From Liquorilactobacillus nagelii DSM 13675 (lineage in GTDB: Bacteria; Bacillota; Bacilli; Lactobacillales; Lactobacillaceae): a stretch of DNA of 64,000 bases. A program made the position numbers and the translations under genes. Where the stretch lies: positions 496,001 through 560,000 of the forward strand of contig NZ_CP049304.1 in the NCBI RefSeq assembly GCF_019444005.1, given 5' to 3'. Positions 9,569 to 17,447 of this stretch are shown here, one piece after another (within the stretch, counting starts at the first letter, position 1; each line of letters begins with the position of its first letter). The notes under the pieces are model-generated. The model saw only the letters and a list, made by a program, of their open reading frames with translations, was not told the origin of the DNA and made no database searches.

Positions 9569-9647
9569 GTTAGTCAATGACTAACCAGGGCAAGGAAAAA
9601 GTTAGTCAATTTTCGTTTTTTTGACTAACTCTTGTTTTTTGACTAAC
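9569..9647. repeat. Five 8-9-bp repeats, probable integrase arm-binding sites
   Basis: GTTAGTCAA or its complement TTGACTAAC occurs at 9569-9577 (+), 9578-9585 (-, 8 bp), 9601-9609 (+), 9621-9629 (-) and 9639-9647 (-). They fill the gap between attL and the integrase stop codon. Tyrosine integrases bind such short arm-type repeats beside the core site. Two near-copies (GATAGTCAA) stand beside attR. Confidence 0.7.
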
Positions 9648-10852
9648 TATATTTGATTTAGTGTATCTGACAATAATTCATTTTGATTAGATGAAACGTG
9701 AGTATAAATGTTTAATGTAACACCGATATTTTTATGACCTAAGCGTTTTTGAACAGTTTTAGGTAAGATGCCTGGGTTCTTTTCAAATAACCATGTTGCG
9801 TGAGTGTGCCTAAATCCATGTGGGGTTATTTGAGGTATGAATGATTGATACTTTGGATCATGTGTTAATTTAAAAGCTGCTGAATAATCTGATGATCCCA
9901 TGTCAATGATTGAATTTAACCAATTATTTGGCTTACTCAAATTAAAATAGTTATCTTTTTGATTTGGGAATACTAGCTTAGAATTGTTGGTGGCTTTTAA
10001 TTTAGTTAGCATTTCAAAAATTAATTGGTTAATCGATATTTTACGATATGAATCCCATTTAGGTGGTTGAAGGGCCATCTTCCCATTTTCGTTAGTAACA
10101 ATGGTTTTATTAATATCAATCATTTTGTTTTCTAAATCAACATCTTCCCAGGTTAAAGCTAGTAATTCGCCTTTACGCATTCCCGTGTAAGCTAAGGTTA
10201 TAAAAAACACTGCCTTAAAGAATTCGATTTTACCTGGATTATTAACACTAGAATTATCCCTGACATACGTGACAAACTTTTTTAGTTCATCAGTCGACAA
10301 AAAGTTATGAGAATCATTTGCGTTTTTTGAACGAATCTTCGGGAGCAAGATGTGATCAAAAGGGTTTGTGGCAATTTCTTTTTTAATGTAAGCATAGTCA
10401 AATACTCGCTTCGCATACCTTGCTACAATATTTGGTTTTTTATATGCTAGTGACCATGCTTCGACGAATGGCTGCAAATATTCTGATGTTATTTTGCTAA
10501 GCTGTTGATCACCAATATCTGGTAAAATATGGCAATCGAAAATTTGTTTAGTTTTATAGAGTGTACTGGACTTAACGGTGTTCCGATATTGGTTCTCAAA
10601 CCACTCTAAGTATTCTTCTTTAAATGTTTTACCGTTTTCAGTAAGAAGCTCATAAGTGCCATTAGCAACTTGCATTTGAATTTTATGATATGCAGAATTG
10701 GCCAAAGCAGGAGTTTTAAATCCACGTTTAGTTGTTATTTTCTTTTTACCAGTTTGTGGATTTTTTCCTAGATAAATCTGAAAATAATAACTCTTCTTGC
10801 CGTTTTTATAAATTTTTTCTTTGATAGCTTTATTTTTCTTGTATTCAAACAT
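9647..10852 (-). CDS. int: Phage tyrosine integrase (prophage 1)
   Basis: This 401-residue site-specific recombinase should integrate and excise prophage 1 at tRNA-Ser. It has an N-terminal arm-binding domain (about residues 10-60), a SAM-like core-binding domain (about 75-165) and a catalytic domain with Arg226 in TGMRKGEL, His345 and Arg348 in HGFRHTH, His373 in LGHKN, and the nucleophile Tyr383 in NIYTHV. All catalytic residues are present. It is transcribed towards attL, the usual arrangement. The last base of the stop overlaps the arm-site repeats. Confidence 0.96.
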   Translation of the reverse strand: MFEYKKNKAIKEKIYKNGKKSYYFQIYLGKNPQTGKKKITTKRGFKTPALANSAYHKIQMQVANGTYELLTENGKTFKEEYLEWFENQYRNTVKSSTLYKTKQIFDCHILPDIGDQQLSKITSEYLQPFVEAWSLAYKKPNIVARYAKRVFDYAYIKKEIATNPFDHILLPKIRSKNANDSHNFLSTDELKKFVTYVRDNSSVNNPGKIEFFKAVFFITLAYTGMRKGELLALTWEDVDLENKMIDINKTIVTNENGKMALQPPKWDSYRKISINQLIFEMLTKLKATNNSKLVFPNQKDNYFNLSKPNNWLNSIIDMGSSDYSAAFKLTHDPKYQSFIPQITPHGFRHTHATWLFEKNPGILPKTVQKRLGHKNIGVTLNIYTHVSSNQNELLSDTLNQI

Positions 10853-10884
10853 TTTAATTACTCCATTTATGGTAGAATAGAGTA

Positions 10885-10973
10885 CACAAAGAGCGTGTGC
10901 TTATTGCATACTCTTTCTAAATATCTAACTCTACACACTCAAGCTTTAGGCGGGGAGAGTGTGTTTTTTATTT
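10885..10973 (+). ncRNA. Candidate two-hairpin RNA beside the integrase (prophage 1)
   Basis: An extended -10 box (TGG followed by TAGAAT, 10873-10878) precedes two hairpins: GTGTGC-TTATT-GCATAC (10895-10911) and ACACACTC / GAGTGTGT (10933-10964) followed by seven T. The second loop contains CTTTAGGCGGGG. Prophage 2 has the same arrangement beside its own integrase (50405-50476) with a related loop CTTTGGTCGGGG. I infer a small RNA ending at a terminator. The strand assignment rests on the T run and the promoter. Confidence 0.55.
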
Positions 10974-10984
10974 AGTTAAAAAAA

Positions 10985-11295
10985 CTAATAACATAATCTA
11001 TAACAGAATGTATAACAAAATCTCAAAAATAACAGAATCTTTTTGTTATCTAGATTTGAAGTCTAGACAACCTAAATAACACAATCATGTTGAAAAAGGC
11101 ACTTTTTGTTATTCTGTTATGATTTTGTTATCTCTATAGCCTTAGAGCCCCAAGGGATACATAACAAAAATAACACAATAACACTATTATTACTTATTTC
11201 TATATAAAGTAATATATAGAGTATATATAGAGAAAGTGTTATTAAATATATAGTGTATATAAGAATTGAAAAAGATTTTGTTATTCTGTTATATT
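10985..11295. repeat. Repeat region A: many copies of ATAACANAATC in both orientations
   Basis: This gene-free, very AT-rich stretch holds about a dozen copies of an 11-bp unit (ATAACANAATC / GATTNTGTTAT). Clear copies are at 10988, 11000, 11012, 11029, 11076 and 11170 (+) and 11111, 11121, 11274 and 11283 (-). It also contains the palindrome GTCTAGAC at 11061-11068. The order of units matches repeat region B (25239-25562), and a 28-bp segment at 11104-11131 is identical to 25356-25383. Confidence 0.85.
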
Positions 11296-11297
11296 CA

Positions 11298-11726
11298 CTA
11301 AAATTTACTCAAATCAGATTTAAAATTATAAATAGTGAAATGGGTTTCTCCTTTTAAACTTGAACTATCGAGCTTAACTCTCATTGTTGTATCAAATCGC
11401 ATCTTAACCAAAACTGTGGATTTACAAACATAGTCAATGTAGTAAACATGTTTAGGTCCAGTTTTTTTAACATACAAGCTATAATCATCTAAGTTAGTGA
11501 ATTTAATACCTTTTATTTCAGATTGGATTGCGCCACGAGCAATATCATAAAAAGCTTCTTCTTGATTTTCGTTTAACTTTTGAGTTCTTGCTGAAAGCAG
11601 TTCAACGGTTTTAGTTGAATTATAATAAGGTGCTCGCCAAATGTACCAATCATGAATTTTTGAACCTGCAAAAATTAAAATTACAGCAACAATAACCCCA
11701 AGTAAAACTTTCATCCATTTCTTCAC
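11298..11726 (-). CDS. Membrane-anchored phage protein, possible superinfection-exclusion factor
   Basis: This 142-residue protein has a short basic N terminus, one hydrophobic segment (KVLLGVIVAVILIFAG) and a soluble, probably external domain. No lipobox is seen. It is the last gene of the leftward immunity operon, a place where temperate phages often carry superinfection-exclusion or lysogenic-conversion genes; that role is inferred from position only. The GTG at 11726 is chosen because GGGGGAA stands six bases upstream. Confidence 0.7.
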   Translation of the reverse strand: MKKWMKVLLGVIVAVILIFAGSKIHDWYIWRAPYYNSTKTVELLSARTQKLNENQEEAFYDIARGAIQSEIKGIKFTNLDDYSLYVKKTGPKHVYYIDYVCKSTVLVKMRFDTTMRVKLDSSSLKGETHFTIYNFKSDLSKF

Positions 11727-11744
11727 AGTAAATTCCCCCAAAAC

Positions 11745-12167
11745 TTATTTTATAAATCTAGCCATTGAATCAGATAAGCTTAAACCACGGACAATATCAT
11801 ATTTGTTAAAACACCCCCCGTATTCGTTTAATCCATAGAGCAGTAAATCAAAAGCAAAATAATTAGCTTCAGCCTCAATCTTTGGTATTTGAACACCTTT
11901 GGAGTAATTTCTTAAAAAGGATGTTGAAACCCCAGGATGTTCGATTGCGTGACCAAGCTCGTGAGCCAGAGTAAAACGTTGCTGATTCATATTTAAAAAT
12001 GAATTAACCATGATAGTGGTTGCCCCAAAACTGCTAACAGTCATTCCCCAAGTCTTCGCTGGCAACATAGTCTCAATTAATCCAATGTCTAAATACTTTA
12101 TGAGCCGATATGGATTAGCTGTATTAAATTCATTTATTAGTTCTTTAACATCTCCTTCAATGTCCAA
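11745..12167 (-). CDS. ImmA/IrrE-family metallopeptidase
   Basis: This 140-residue protein contains the zinc protease motif HELGH (in TLAHELGHAIEHPG) followed by EAEANYFAFDLL, which supplies the third ligand region. ImmA-type proteases cleave a partner XRE repressor to start induction in ICEBs1 and many phages. It is placed directly after the repressor gene with a TTG start three bases before the end of the stop region, in the same leftward operon, which supports that pairing. Confidence 0.92.
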   Translation of the reverse strand: MDIEGDVKELINEFNTANPYRLIKYLDIGLIETMLPAKTWGMTVSSFGATTIMVNSFLNMNQQRFTLAHELGHAIEHPGVSTSFLRNYSKGVQIPKIEAEANYFAFDLLLYGLNEYGGCFNKYDIVRGLSLSDSMARFIK

Positions 12168-12170
12168 ACT

Positions 12171-12569
12171 TTAATCACCTGCTTTATTTTTCTTTTCTGC
12201 TTTTTTCTTATTCATTTCAAGAGCTAACAAAATAGCTGTTTTAAGTTGTTGTTTCTGATCATCAGTCATTGGTTCGCCATAGTAGTTAACAGATGTATTT
12301 AGATCTAATCCAGCGAGCAATGCATCAGCTTGTTTGCCAATATCGGTTTGATCGATACTACCCGAAGCAAAACGATCGTTAGTGCGACCTAGTAAATAAT
12401 CTACTGAAGTGCCCAATGTACTTGCTATTTTTTCAATCTTGTCAACTCTAGGAGTTTGACGATCTAATTTATAAATTGCATTTTTAGCAAGTCCCGATTT
12501 TTCTTCAATTTCAACCAAAGGCATCTTTTGTTCATCAGCTAATTTTTTAATACGACCTAGTATTGTCAT
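12171..12569 (-). CDS. XRE-family phage repressor (ImmR/CI-like, no protease domain)
   Basis: This 132-residue protein has an N-terminal helix-turn-helix (about residues 1-60: KMPLVEIEEKSGLAKNAIYKLDR) and a short helical C terminus. No S24 self-cleavage domain is present, so induction probably depends on the adjacent ImmA-like protease. It is divergently oriented from the early genes across an operator region (12593-12787). The ATG start has GAGGTG upstream. Confidence 0.9.
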   Translation of the reverse strand: MTILGRIKKLADEQKMPLVEIEEKSGLAKNAIYKLDRQTPRVDKIEKIASTLGTSVDYLLGRTNDRFASGSIDQTDIGKQADALLAGLDLNTSVNYYGEPMTDDQKQQLKTAILLALEMNKKKAEKKNKAGD

Positions 12570-12592
12570 AAATTCACCTCATTTTTGATTTA

Positions 12593-12787
12593 CTATACTA
12601 AACGGTAAAAATATTTTTAAAACCTATTGACATCTATCTAAAACGGTAGTAAATTATAGTTACAGTTAAATAATAAACAGCAAAAAACAACCGTTAGAGA
12701 TAGAACGGAGCTTTTAAATAAATTTCAGACGTTTATTTAATAGTGTTTTTAATTAATATTTGTATACCATTAATCTATACTTAACGG
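12593..12787. promoter_or_regulatory. Immunity/early control region with four 13-bp operator-like sites
   Basis: The sites are CTATACTAAACGG (12593-12605), CTATCTAAAACGG (12634-12646), an inverted CTATCTCTAACGG (12691-12703) and CTATACTTAACGG (12775-12787). The consensus CTATNYNWAACGG is repeated nowhere else that I can see. A rightward promoter TTGACA-17 bp-TAAATT (12627-12655) has the second site in its spacer, and the fourth site overlaps a TATACT box. I infer these are binding sites of the short repressor. Confidence 0.75.
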
Positions 12788-12848
12788 GAAGATTTGTCAA
12801 TGATTTGTTTACTATTTAACCGAATAAAGTAGAAAAAAGGTGGTGCAT

Positions 12849-13067
12849 ATGGAAAATATTTTTGGGAACAGCGTTAGATTCGCTTTAATTTTGTGTGGTG
12901 AAACCCCAAAAGGTTTTTCCGAAAAGGTTAATCTTACTCCACAATATCTTTCAATGATACTCGCTGGAAAAAGAAATAGTCTTGAAAAGAAAAAAGAGAT
13001 TTGGGATGCAATCTTTAAAGAAGTTTTAGAAAAAGAATCAAATAAAGAGAGTGAGGTTAATGAATAA
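12849..13067 (+). CDS. Small XRE-like DNA-binding protein, Cro position
   Basis: This 72-residue protein contains a helix-turn-helix (GFSEKVNLTPQYLSMILAGKRN) and is the first rightward gene after the operators, so it is the likely Cro-type regulator. The ATG at 12849 is supported by AAGGTGG five bases upstream. Its acidic tail overlaps the next start. Confidence 0.75.
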   Translation: MENIFGNSVRFALILCGETPKGFSEKVNLTPQYLSMILAGKRNSLEKKKEIWDAIFKEVLEKESNKESEVNE

Positions 13068-13329
13068 TTTATTTAGTCAAGATTTTGAAAACCAGTTGAT
13101 TGATTATTTTAAATCGTTAGCTAATACCGCTTTTACCGAAGTCTGCACAGAACATTCTAACCAAAGCGAGTATCTGACTAAGGCAGAAGCTGCAAAGCTA
13201 CTCAAATGTTCTGAAAAGACGGTTAAAAAGCTCGTTGATGAATATGCTTTACCAGAGATTAAAGCAGATCATTTTATTAGATATAAAAAATCTGATGTTG
13301 AAAATCTGATGGAGCAATTGAAATGTTAA
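13060..13329 (+). CDS. Excisionase-like MerR/HTH_17 DNA-binding protein
   Basis: This 89-residue protein has a C-terminal HTH_17-type domain (YLTKAEAAKLLKCSEKTVKKLVDEY, then FIRYKKSDVENLM). Such domains occur in excisionases and phage early regulators. It overlaps both neighbours, so it is translationally coupled within the early operon. Function beyond DNA binding is not assignable. Confidence 0.8.
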   Translation: MNNLFSQDFENQLIDYFKSLANTAFTEVCTEHSNQSEYLTKAEAAKLLKCSEKTVKKLVDEYALPEIKADHFIRYKKSDVENLMEQLKC

Positions 13330-14663
13330 AGCTATATGAACATCAGAAACTAGCATTAACGTATTTACGTTTAAATAATTCCTTTGCGTTGTTTATGGAA
13401 CAAGGCACAGGGAAAACAATACCAACACTGGTAAGAGTCCACGAACTAATAGAAAAAGGAAAGATCAACAGTTGCTTGGTGGTTGCACCCAAATCAGCCT
13501 TAGGAGCATGGGAGCGTGATACTGAATTATTTGAACCTGAGCAGCAAGCTAGATTGAATCAAACAATAACATTGGTTAATTATGATAAAGTTTGGCGAGT
13601 TAAAAATAAGTTTAATCAATTCGATCATGATTGGGGTTGCATCATTTTAGACGAATCACATTTCATAAAAAATAGAACATCCCAACGAGCTAAGTTCTTA
13701 TTGAAATTAGCAACTAAAGCCAAATACCGATATATCTTGACTGGCACTCCAATTGGTAATGGACAACTGGAAAACATCTGGTCACAATTTACTTTTTTAG
13801 AACCTGAACTGGTAAAAGGTCGAGTTCATTCAAAAATATTCGGTGGCAGTTACTACGATTGGCAAGATAAGTATTGTCTATTAAATCAATATTATCGACC
13901 AGCAGCATATAAGCACGTTTCAGAACTTCAAAATATCATTGAAGAACATAGTTACCGAGTTACTAAAGATGAGTGTTTGGATTTGCCGGATAAATTACCA
14001 GATGAGTTATTGCCAATTGAATTAGCTGAAAAGAAGTTATATAAGGAAATGGCTAAGACATCGGCAATCGCTAAAATGGAGATTCTAGCAGAAAATCCAT
14101 TGAGCAGACTGCTAAAACTAAGACAGATTTGTTCAGGATTTATGACTGATAACCTTGGAAAATTGATTGAACTTAAAACTAATAAGCTGCAAGCACTAGA
14201 TGATTTCTTAGAAAGCTTTGATAGAAAGTTAGTTATCTTCGCTGAATTTAAATATTCGATTAAGCAAATTGAACGATTATTAACTAAAAAGAAAATTAAA
14301 TTTGTAGTTTTGGACGGTCAGCAAAAAAATAAATTAATCTGGCGCCAGTTCCAAAGCAATGAATCAATTAAAGTGATAATTGTTCAGTATCAAAGTGGAT
14401 CAGCAGGAATCGATTTATATTCAGCCGACACAGTTATTTATTACGAACCGACTTTAAGATCAACTACTTTAGAGCAAAGTCGTGACCGAATCCACCGAAC
14501 AGGTCAAAAGCATAAATGTTCTTATATCCATTTCATTACTAAAGGAACAGTTGAAGAACAGATTTATAAGGCTTTGAGTAGTTTTCAAGACTTTAACGAA
14601 AAGTTGTTTACGGAGTATATGGAAAGCTATCAGAAGTCGTTTTACAAGGCGAGAAAGAAGTGA
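13323..14663 (+). CDS. SNF2/DEAD-type helicase of the phage replication module
   Basis: This is a 446-residue superfamily 2 helicase. Motif I is GTGKT (residues 28-32), motif II is DESH in IILDESHFIKN, motif III is LTGTPIGN, and motifs V/VI are SGSAGIDLYSADTVIYYEPT and QSRDRIHRTGQKH. Phages of this group carry such a helicase next to their own DNA polymerase. It probably unwinds or remodels DNA at phage forks or recombination intermediates. Confidence 0.93.
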   Translation: MLKLYEHQKLALTYLRLNNSFALFMEQGTGKTIPTLVRVHELIEKGKINSCLVVAPKSALGAWERDTELFEPEQQARLNQTITLVNYDKVWRVKNKFNQFDHDWGCIILDESHFIKNRTSQRAKFLLKLATKAKYRYILTGTPIGNGQLENIWSQFTFLEPELVKGRVHSKIFGGSYYDWQDKYCLLNQYYRPAAYKHVSELQNIIEEHSYRVTKDECLDLPDKLPDELLPIELAEKKLYKEMAKTSAIAKMEILAENPLSRLLKLRQICSGFMTDNLGKLIELKTNKLQALDDFLESFDRKLVIFAEFKYSIKQIERLLTKKKIKFVVLDGQQKNKLIWRQFQSNESIKVIIVQYQSGSAGIDLYSADTVIYYEPTLRSTTLEQSRDRIHRTGQKHKCSYIHFITKGTVEEQIYKALSSFQDFNEKLFTEYMESYQKSFYKARKK

Positions 14664-14671
14664 TTTTTAAA

Positions 14672-14803
14672 ATGAAAAAAGCATATTTTAAGTTTTGCGA
14701 TTATTTTGGATTTGAGCCAAAAAGTTGGGCACCATTGTTTTTCTTAGCTCCAGCAATTTACTTTATAACGTTCGAAGTTTTCTATACAGTTTGGACGTGG
14801 TAG
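14672..14803 (+). CDS. Small single-span membrane protein
   Basis: A 43-residue frame with a GAAAGAAG ribosome binding site encodes a basic start and a hydrophobic C-terminal half (WAPLFFLAPAIYFITFEVFYTVW). It fills the gap between the helicase and polymerase genes and ends one base before the polymerase start. No family is recognised. Confidence 0.55.
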   Translation: MKKAYFKFCDYFGFEPKSWAPLFFLAPAIYFITFEVFYTVWTW

Positions 14804-14804
14804 T

Positions 14805-17447
14805 TTGGACATAATAATTTATGATATCGAAGTTTTTAAAGATGATTGGTTGGTTATTGCTAAAGACCCTCAAACTAATGGGATGAGAGTTATTCATAAC
14901 AATAACGCGGAAGTTAAAGACTTATTTAGTATTCCGGATGTGGTTTATGGTGGTTTTAATAACAAACACTATGATGATTGGATAATCCATACAATGTTAC
15001 TCGGTGGTGATAATCACGAAGTTAAAAAGCACAATGATTGGATTATTTCAGGCAAGAATCCTTGGGAGTTCCCATTTATCCAGTTTCATAAAAAGCAATT
15101 TAAAAGTTTTGATTTACGTGATGATTTACCAATTAATTTGAGTTTGAAAGCCATTGAAGCCAATTTGAATCAGTCAATAGTGGAAACAGGTGTTGATTTT
15201 AATATTCAACGCAAACTAACAGCTGATGAATTAGCAACTGAAATTAAATACTGTACATCCGATGTTGAAAATACTTGTCGACTTTATCAGCAACGAAAAA
15301 AGTACCTGGAATCAAAAGTCTTAGTTGGCAAGTTAAAAGGTATATCGGCAAATGAAGCAATCGGACTAACCAATGCAAAACTAACAGCACGGTTTTTAGA
15401 TGCTAAAAAACAAAGTCATGATGATGAGTTTAGTTATCCAATTCCTAGTAACCTTAGAATAGGCAAATACGAGCGTGTGCTTGATTTTTTTAAGGACCCG
15501 GTTAATTATACCAAGTCTATCTTAAACGGTTGCTTAGTGGCTGAAAAACGACCGAGAAAGGCACAATCTCTTAAACGCCAATTAAAAGAGTTAGATGAAA
15601 AAGGCGTTTACGGAACTCAGCTTGAAACTAAAATAGCTGAAGTACCTCACGTATATGGTTGGGGCGGTCTTCATGGGGCAATCCCTAATTACTTTAAGCA
15701 AGCTGATAATCAACACAAGATGGTCATAGTTGATGTTTCAAGTTACTATCCAAGTTTGATGATTCAATATGATTTAATTTCAAGAAATACGCCATCGCCA
15801 GCAGGATTTAAATCAGTGTACGAACGTCGGATAGCTGCTAAAAATGCAGGTGATTCGGCAACAGCTGGAGCGTTAAAGTTAGTACTTAACACAACCTATG
15901 GGGCATCAAAAAATAAGTACAATGATCTGTTTGATCCACGGCAAGCAAACGGGGTTTGCATCCACGGTCAATTATTCTTAACAGATTTAATCGACAAACT
16001 AGAATCAGTTGAAAGTTTTGAACTTATCCAGTCAAACACCGATGGGCTTGTAATCAAGTTTAAAAACGAAGATGAATCGGCTATTGAGGAAGTTTTAACC
16101 GAGTGGGAACACCGCACCAAGATGAGCCTTGAAAGAACAATCGTTAAAGCTATAGCTCAAAAAGATGTAAATAATTACGTGATGAAAAAGGGTGAAGCTT
16201 ATGTTTATCAAGACAGTAAAAAGTTAGTTATTGAGCCTGATGAAAATAAAATAAAAACCAAAGGTGGTTATGTATCACTATTTAAAGGTGGAGATTTTAA
16301 GAATAAATCGTTAGTAGCAGTACACAAAGCAGTCGTTAATTACTTTATGAATGGTATCTCACCCGAAGAAACGATTCAACGAGATTCCGAAGTAATTGAC
16401 TTTCAAATGATTGCTAAAACCGGTTCAACCTATGATCATACGATCCAGGATAACAGTGACAAAGAATTACAAGTTCAAAAAGTTAACCGTGTCTATGCTG
16501 CTAAAGATGAGAATCTAGGAACACTTTACAAAATAAAAAAGAATCGTCGGAAAGATAAAATAGCTGGTTTGCCTGAACATTGTTTAATTGATAATCAGGG
16601 AAAAATTAAGTTAGACCAGATTGATACTCAATTTTATATCAAGATGGCTAAAAGTCGAATTGAAGATTACATTGGCAAGAAAAAGAAGAGGAGTCGGAAA
16701 ATGGTAGTTAGAAAAACAGCCGCAACCAAAGCAGTAGATATTTCAAAGTTAAACATCTATGAAAAGATTAACGCAGTTCGAAAAGAGTTTTTAGATGCAA
16801 AAGTTCAAAAGTCTGGAACTAATCGTTTTGCTGAATATAAATATTACGAATTAGGCGATATTGTTCCAGTAGCATTGCCATTGATGATTAAATACCACTT
16901 AGCACATGAGATTACTTTCAGCGGTGATTTTGCCAAAATGCGAGTAATTGACAGTGATTCAATGGTTAAAACTGAAAATGGTTTATCCGTATTCGATTTC
17001 GTGGAATATACATCACCAATGGTTGATTTGATCGCAAAAGGCATGAATGCTATTCAAGCTTTAGGGGCAGTTGAAACGTATCAACGTAGGTATTTGTACA
17101 TGAGTTTCTTAGATGTAATTGAACAGGATCAATTTGATTCAGGCGTAGCTGATAAAGAAGAATCAAAAACAGAACCAAAGGCTAAGACAGTCACTAAGAA
17201 AACTACTCACAAAGCACCAGCAAGCATCACTGAACGAAAAGAAGCTAAGAAAGAAATCACTAAACCAGCTGATGCTATGGACGAAACACAAAAGAAAGCA
17301 TTGATCAATGGGCTTAAAAAGTTGCGGTCCAAGGATGATAAATATGAAACTTGGATTGGCAAAGCTAAATCTAAGATTGAAAAAGGCTTAAGTAAAAAAG
17401 GTGCTGAAAAGTTATTAATTTTAATCGGAGATAAGGTGGCTGAATAA
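14805..17447 (+). CDS. Family B DNA polymerase fused to an ERF single-strand annealing protein
   Basis: The 880-residue product joins two enzymes. Residues 1 to about 630 are a small family B polymerase: exonuclease motif DIE (7-9), motif A DVSSYYPSL (310-318), motif B KLVLNTTYG (358-366) and motif C as SNTDG (410-414), where the first Asp of the usual DTD is Asn. Residues 641 to about 775 are an ERF-type annealase, recognisable by NRFAEYKYYELGDI, YTSPM and GAVETYQRRYLYM. The rest is a lysine-rich helical tail. An internal ribosome binding site and ATG at 16701 could also make the annealase alone. The TTG start is weakly supported. Confidence 0.9.
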   Translation: MDIIIYDIEVFKDDWLVIAKDPQTNGMRVIHNNNAEVKDLFSIPDVVYGGFNNKHYDDWIIHTMLLGGDNHEVKKHNDWIISGKNPWEFPFIQFHKKQFKSFDLRDDLPINLSLKAIEANLNQSIVETGVDFNIQRKLTADELATEIKYCTSDVENTCRLYQQRKKYLESKVLVGKLKGISANEAIGLTNAKLTARFLDAKKQSHDDEFSYPIPSNLRIGKYERVLDFFKDPVNYTKSILNGCLVAEKRPRKAQSLKRQLKELDEKGVYGTQLETKIAEVPHVYGWGGLHGAIPNYFKQADNQHKMVIVDVSSYYPSLMIQYDLISRNTPSPAGFKSVYERRIAAKNAGDSATAGALKLVLNTTYGASKNKYNDLFDPRQANGVCIHGQLFLTDLIDKLESVESFELIQSNTDGLVIKFKNEDESAIEEVLTEWEHRTKMSLERTIVKAIAQKDVNNYVMKKGEAYVYQDSKKLVIEPDENKIKTKGGYVSLFKGGDFKNKSLVAVHKAVVNYFMNGISPEETIQRDSEVIDFQMIAKTGSTYDHTIQDNSDKELQVQKVNRVYAAKDENLGTLYKIKKNRRKDKIAGLPEHCLIDNQGKIKLDQIDTQFYIKMAKSRIEDYIGKKKKRSRKMVVRKTAATKAVDISKLNIYEKINAVRKEFLDAKVQKSGTNRFAEYKYYELGDIVPVALPLMIKYHLAHEITFSGDFAKMRVIDSDSMVKTENGLSVFDFVEYTSPMVDLIAKGMNAIQALGAVETYQRRYLYMSFLDVIEQDQFDSGVADKEESKTEPKAKTVTKKTTHKAPASITERKEAKKEITKPADAMDETQKKALINGLKKLRSKDDKYETWIGKAKSKIEKGLSKKGAEKLLILIGDKVAE
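16701..17447 (+). CDS. Possible internally initiated ERF annealase
   Basis: GAGGAG at 16688-16693 stands seven bases before an in-frame ATG at 16701, just where the polymerase part ends and the ERF part begins. Translation from here would give a free 248-residue annealing protein, the normal size for a stand-alone phage ERF. It suggests two genes that lost their separating stop codon. Whether both products are made cannot be told from sequence. Confidence 0.5.
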   Translation: MVVRKTAATKAVDISKLNIYEKINAVRKEFLDAKVQKSGTNRFAEYKYYELGDIVPVALPLMIKYHLAHEITFSGDFAKMRVIDSDSMVKTENGLSVFDFVEYTSPMVDLIAKGMNAIQALGAVETYQRRYLYMSFLDVIEQDQFDSGVADKEESKTEPKAKTVTKKTTHKAPASITERKEAKKEITKPADAMDETQKKALINGLKKLRSKDDKYETWIGKAKSKIEKGLSKKGAEKLLILIGDKVAE

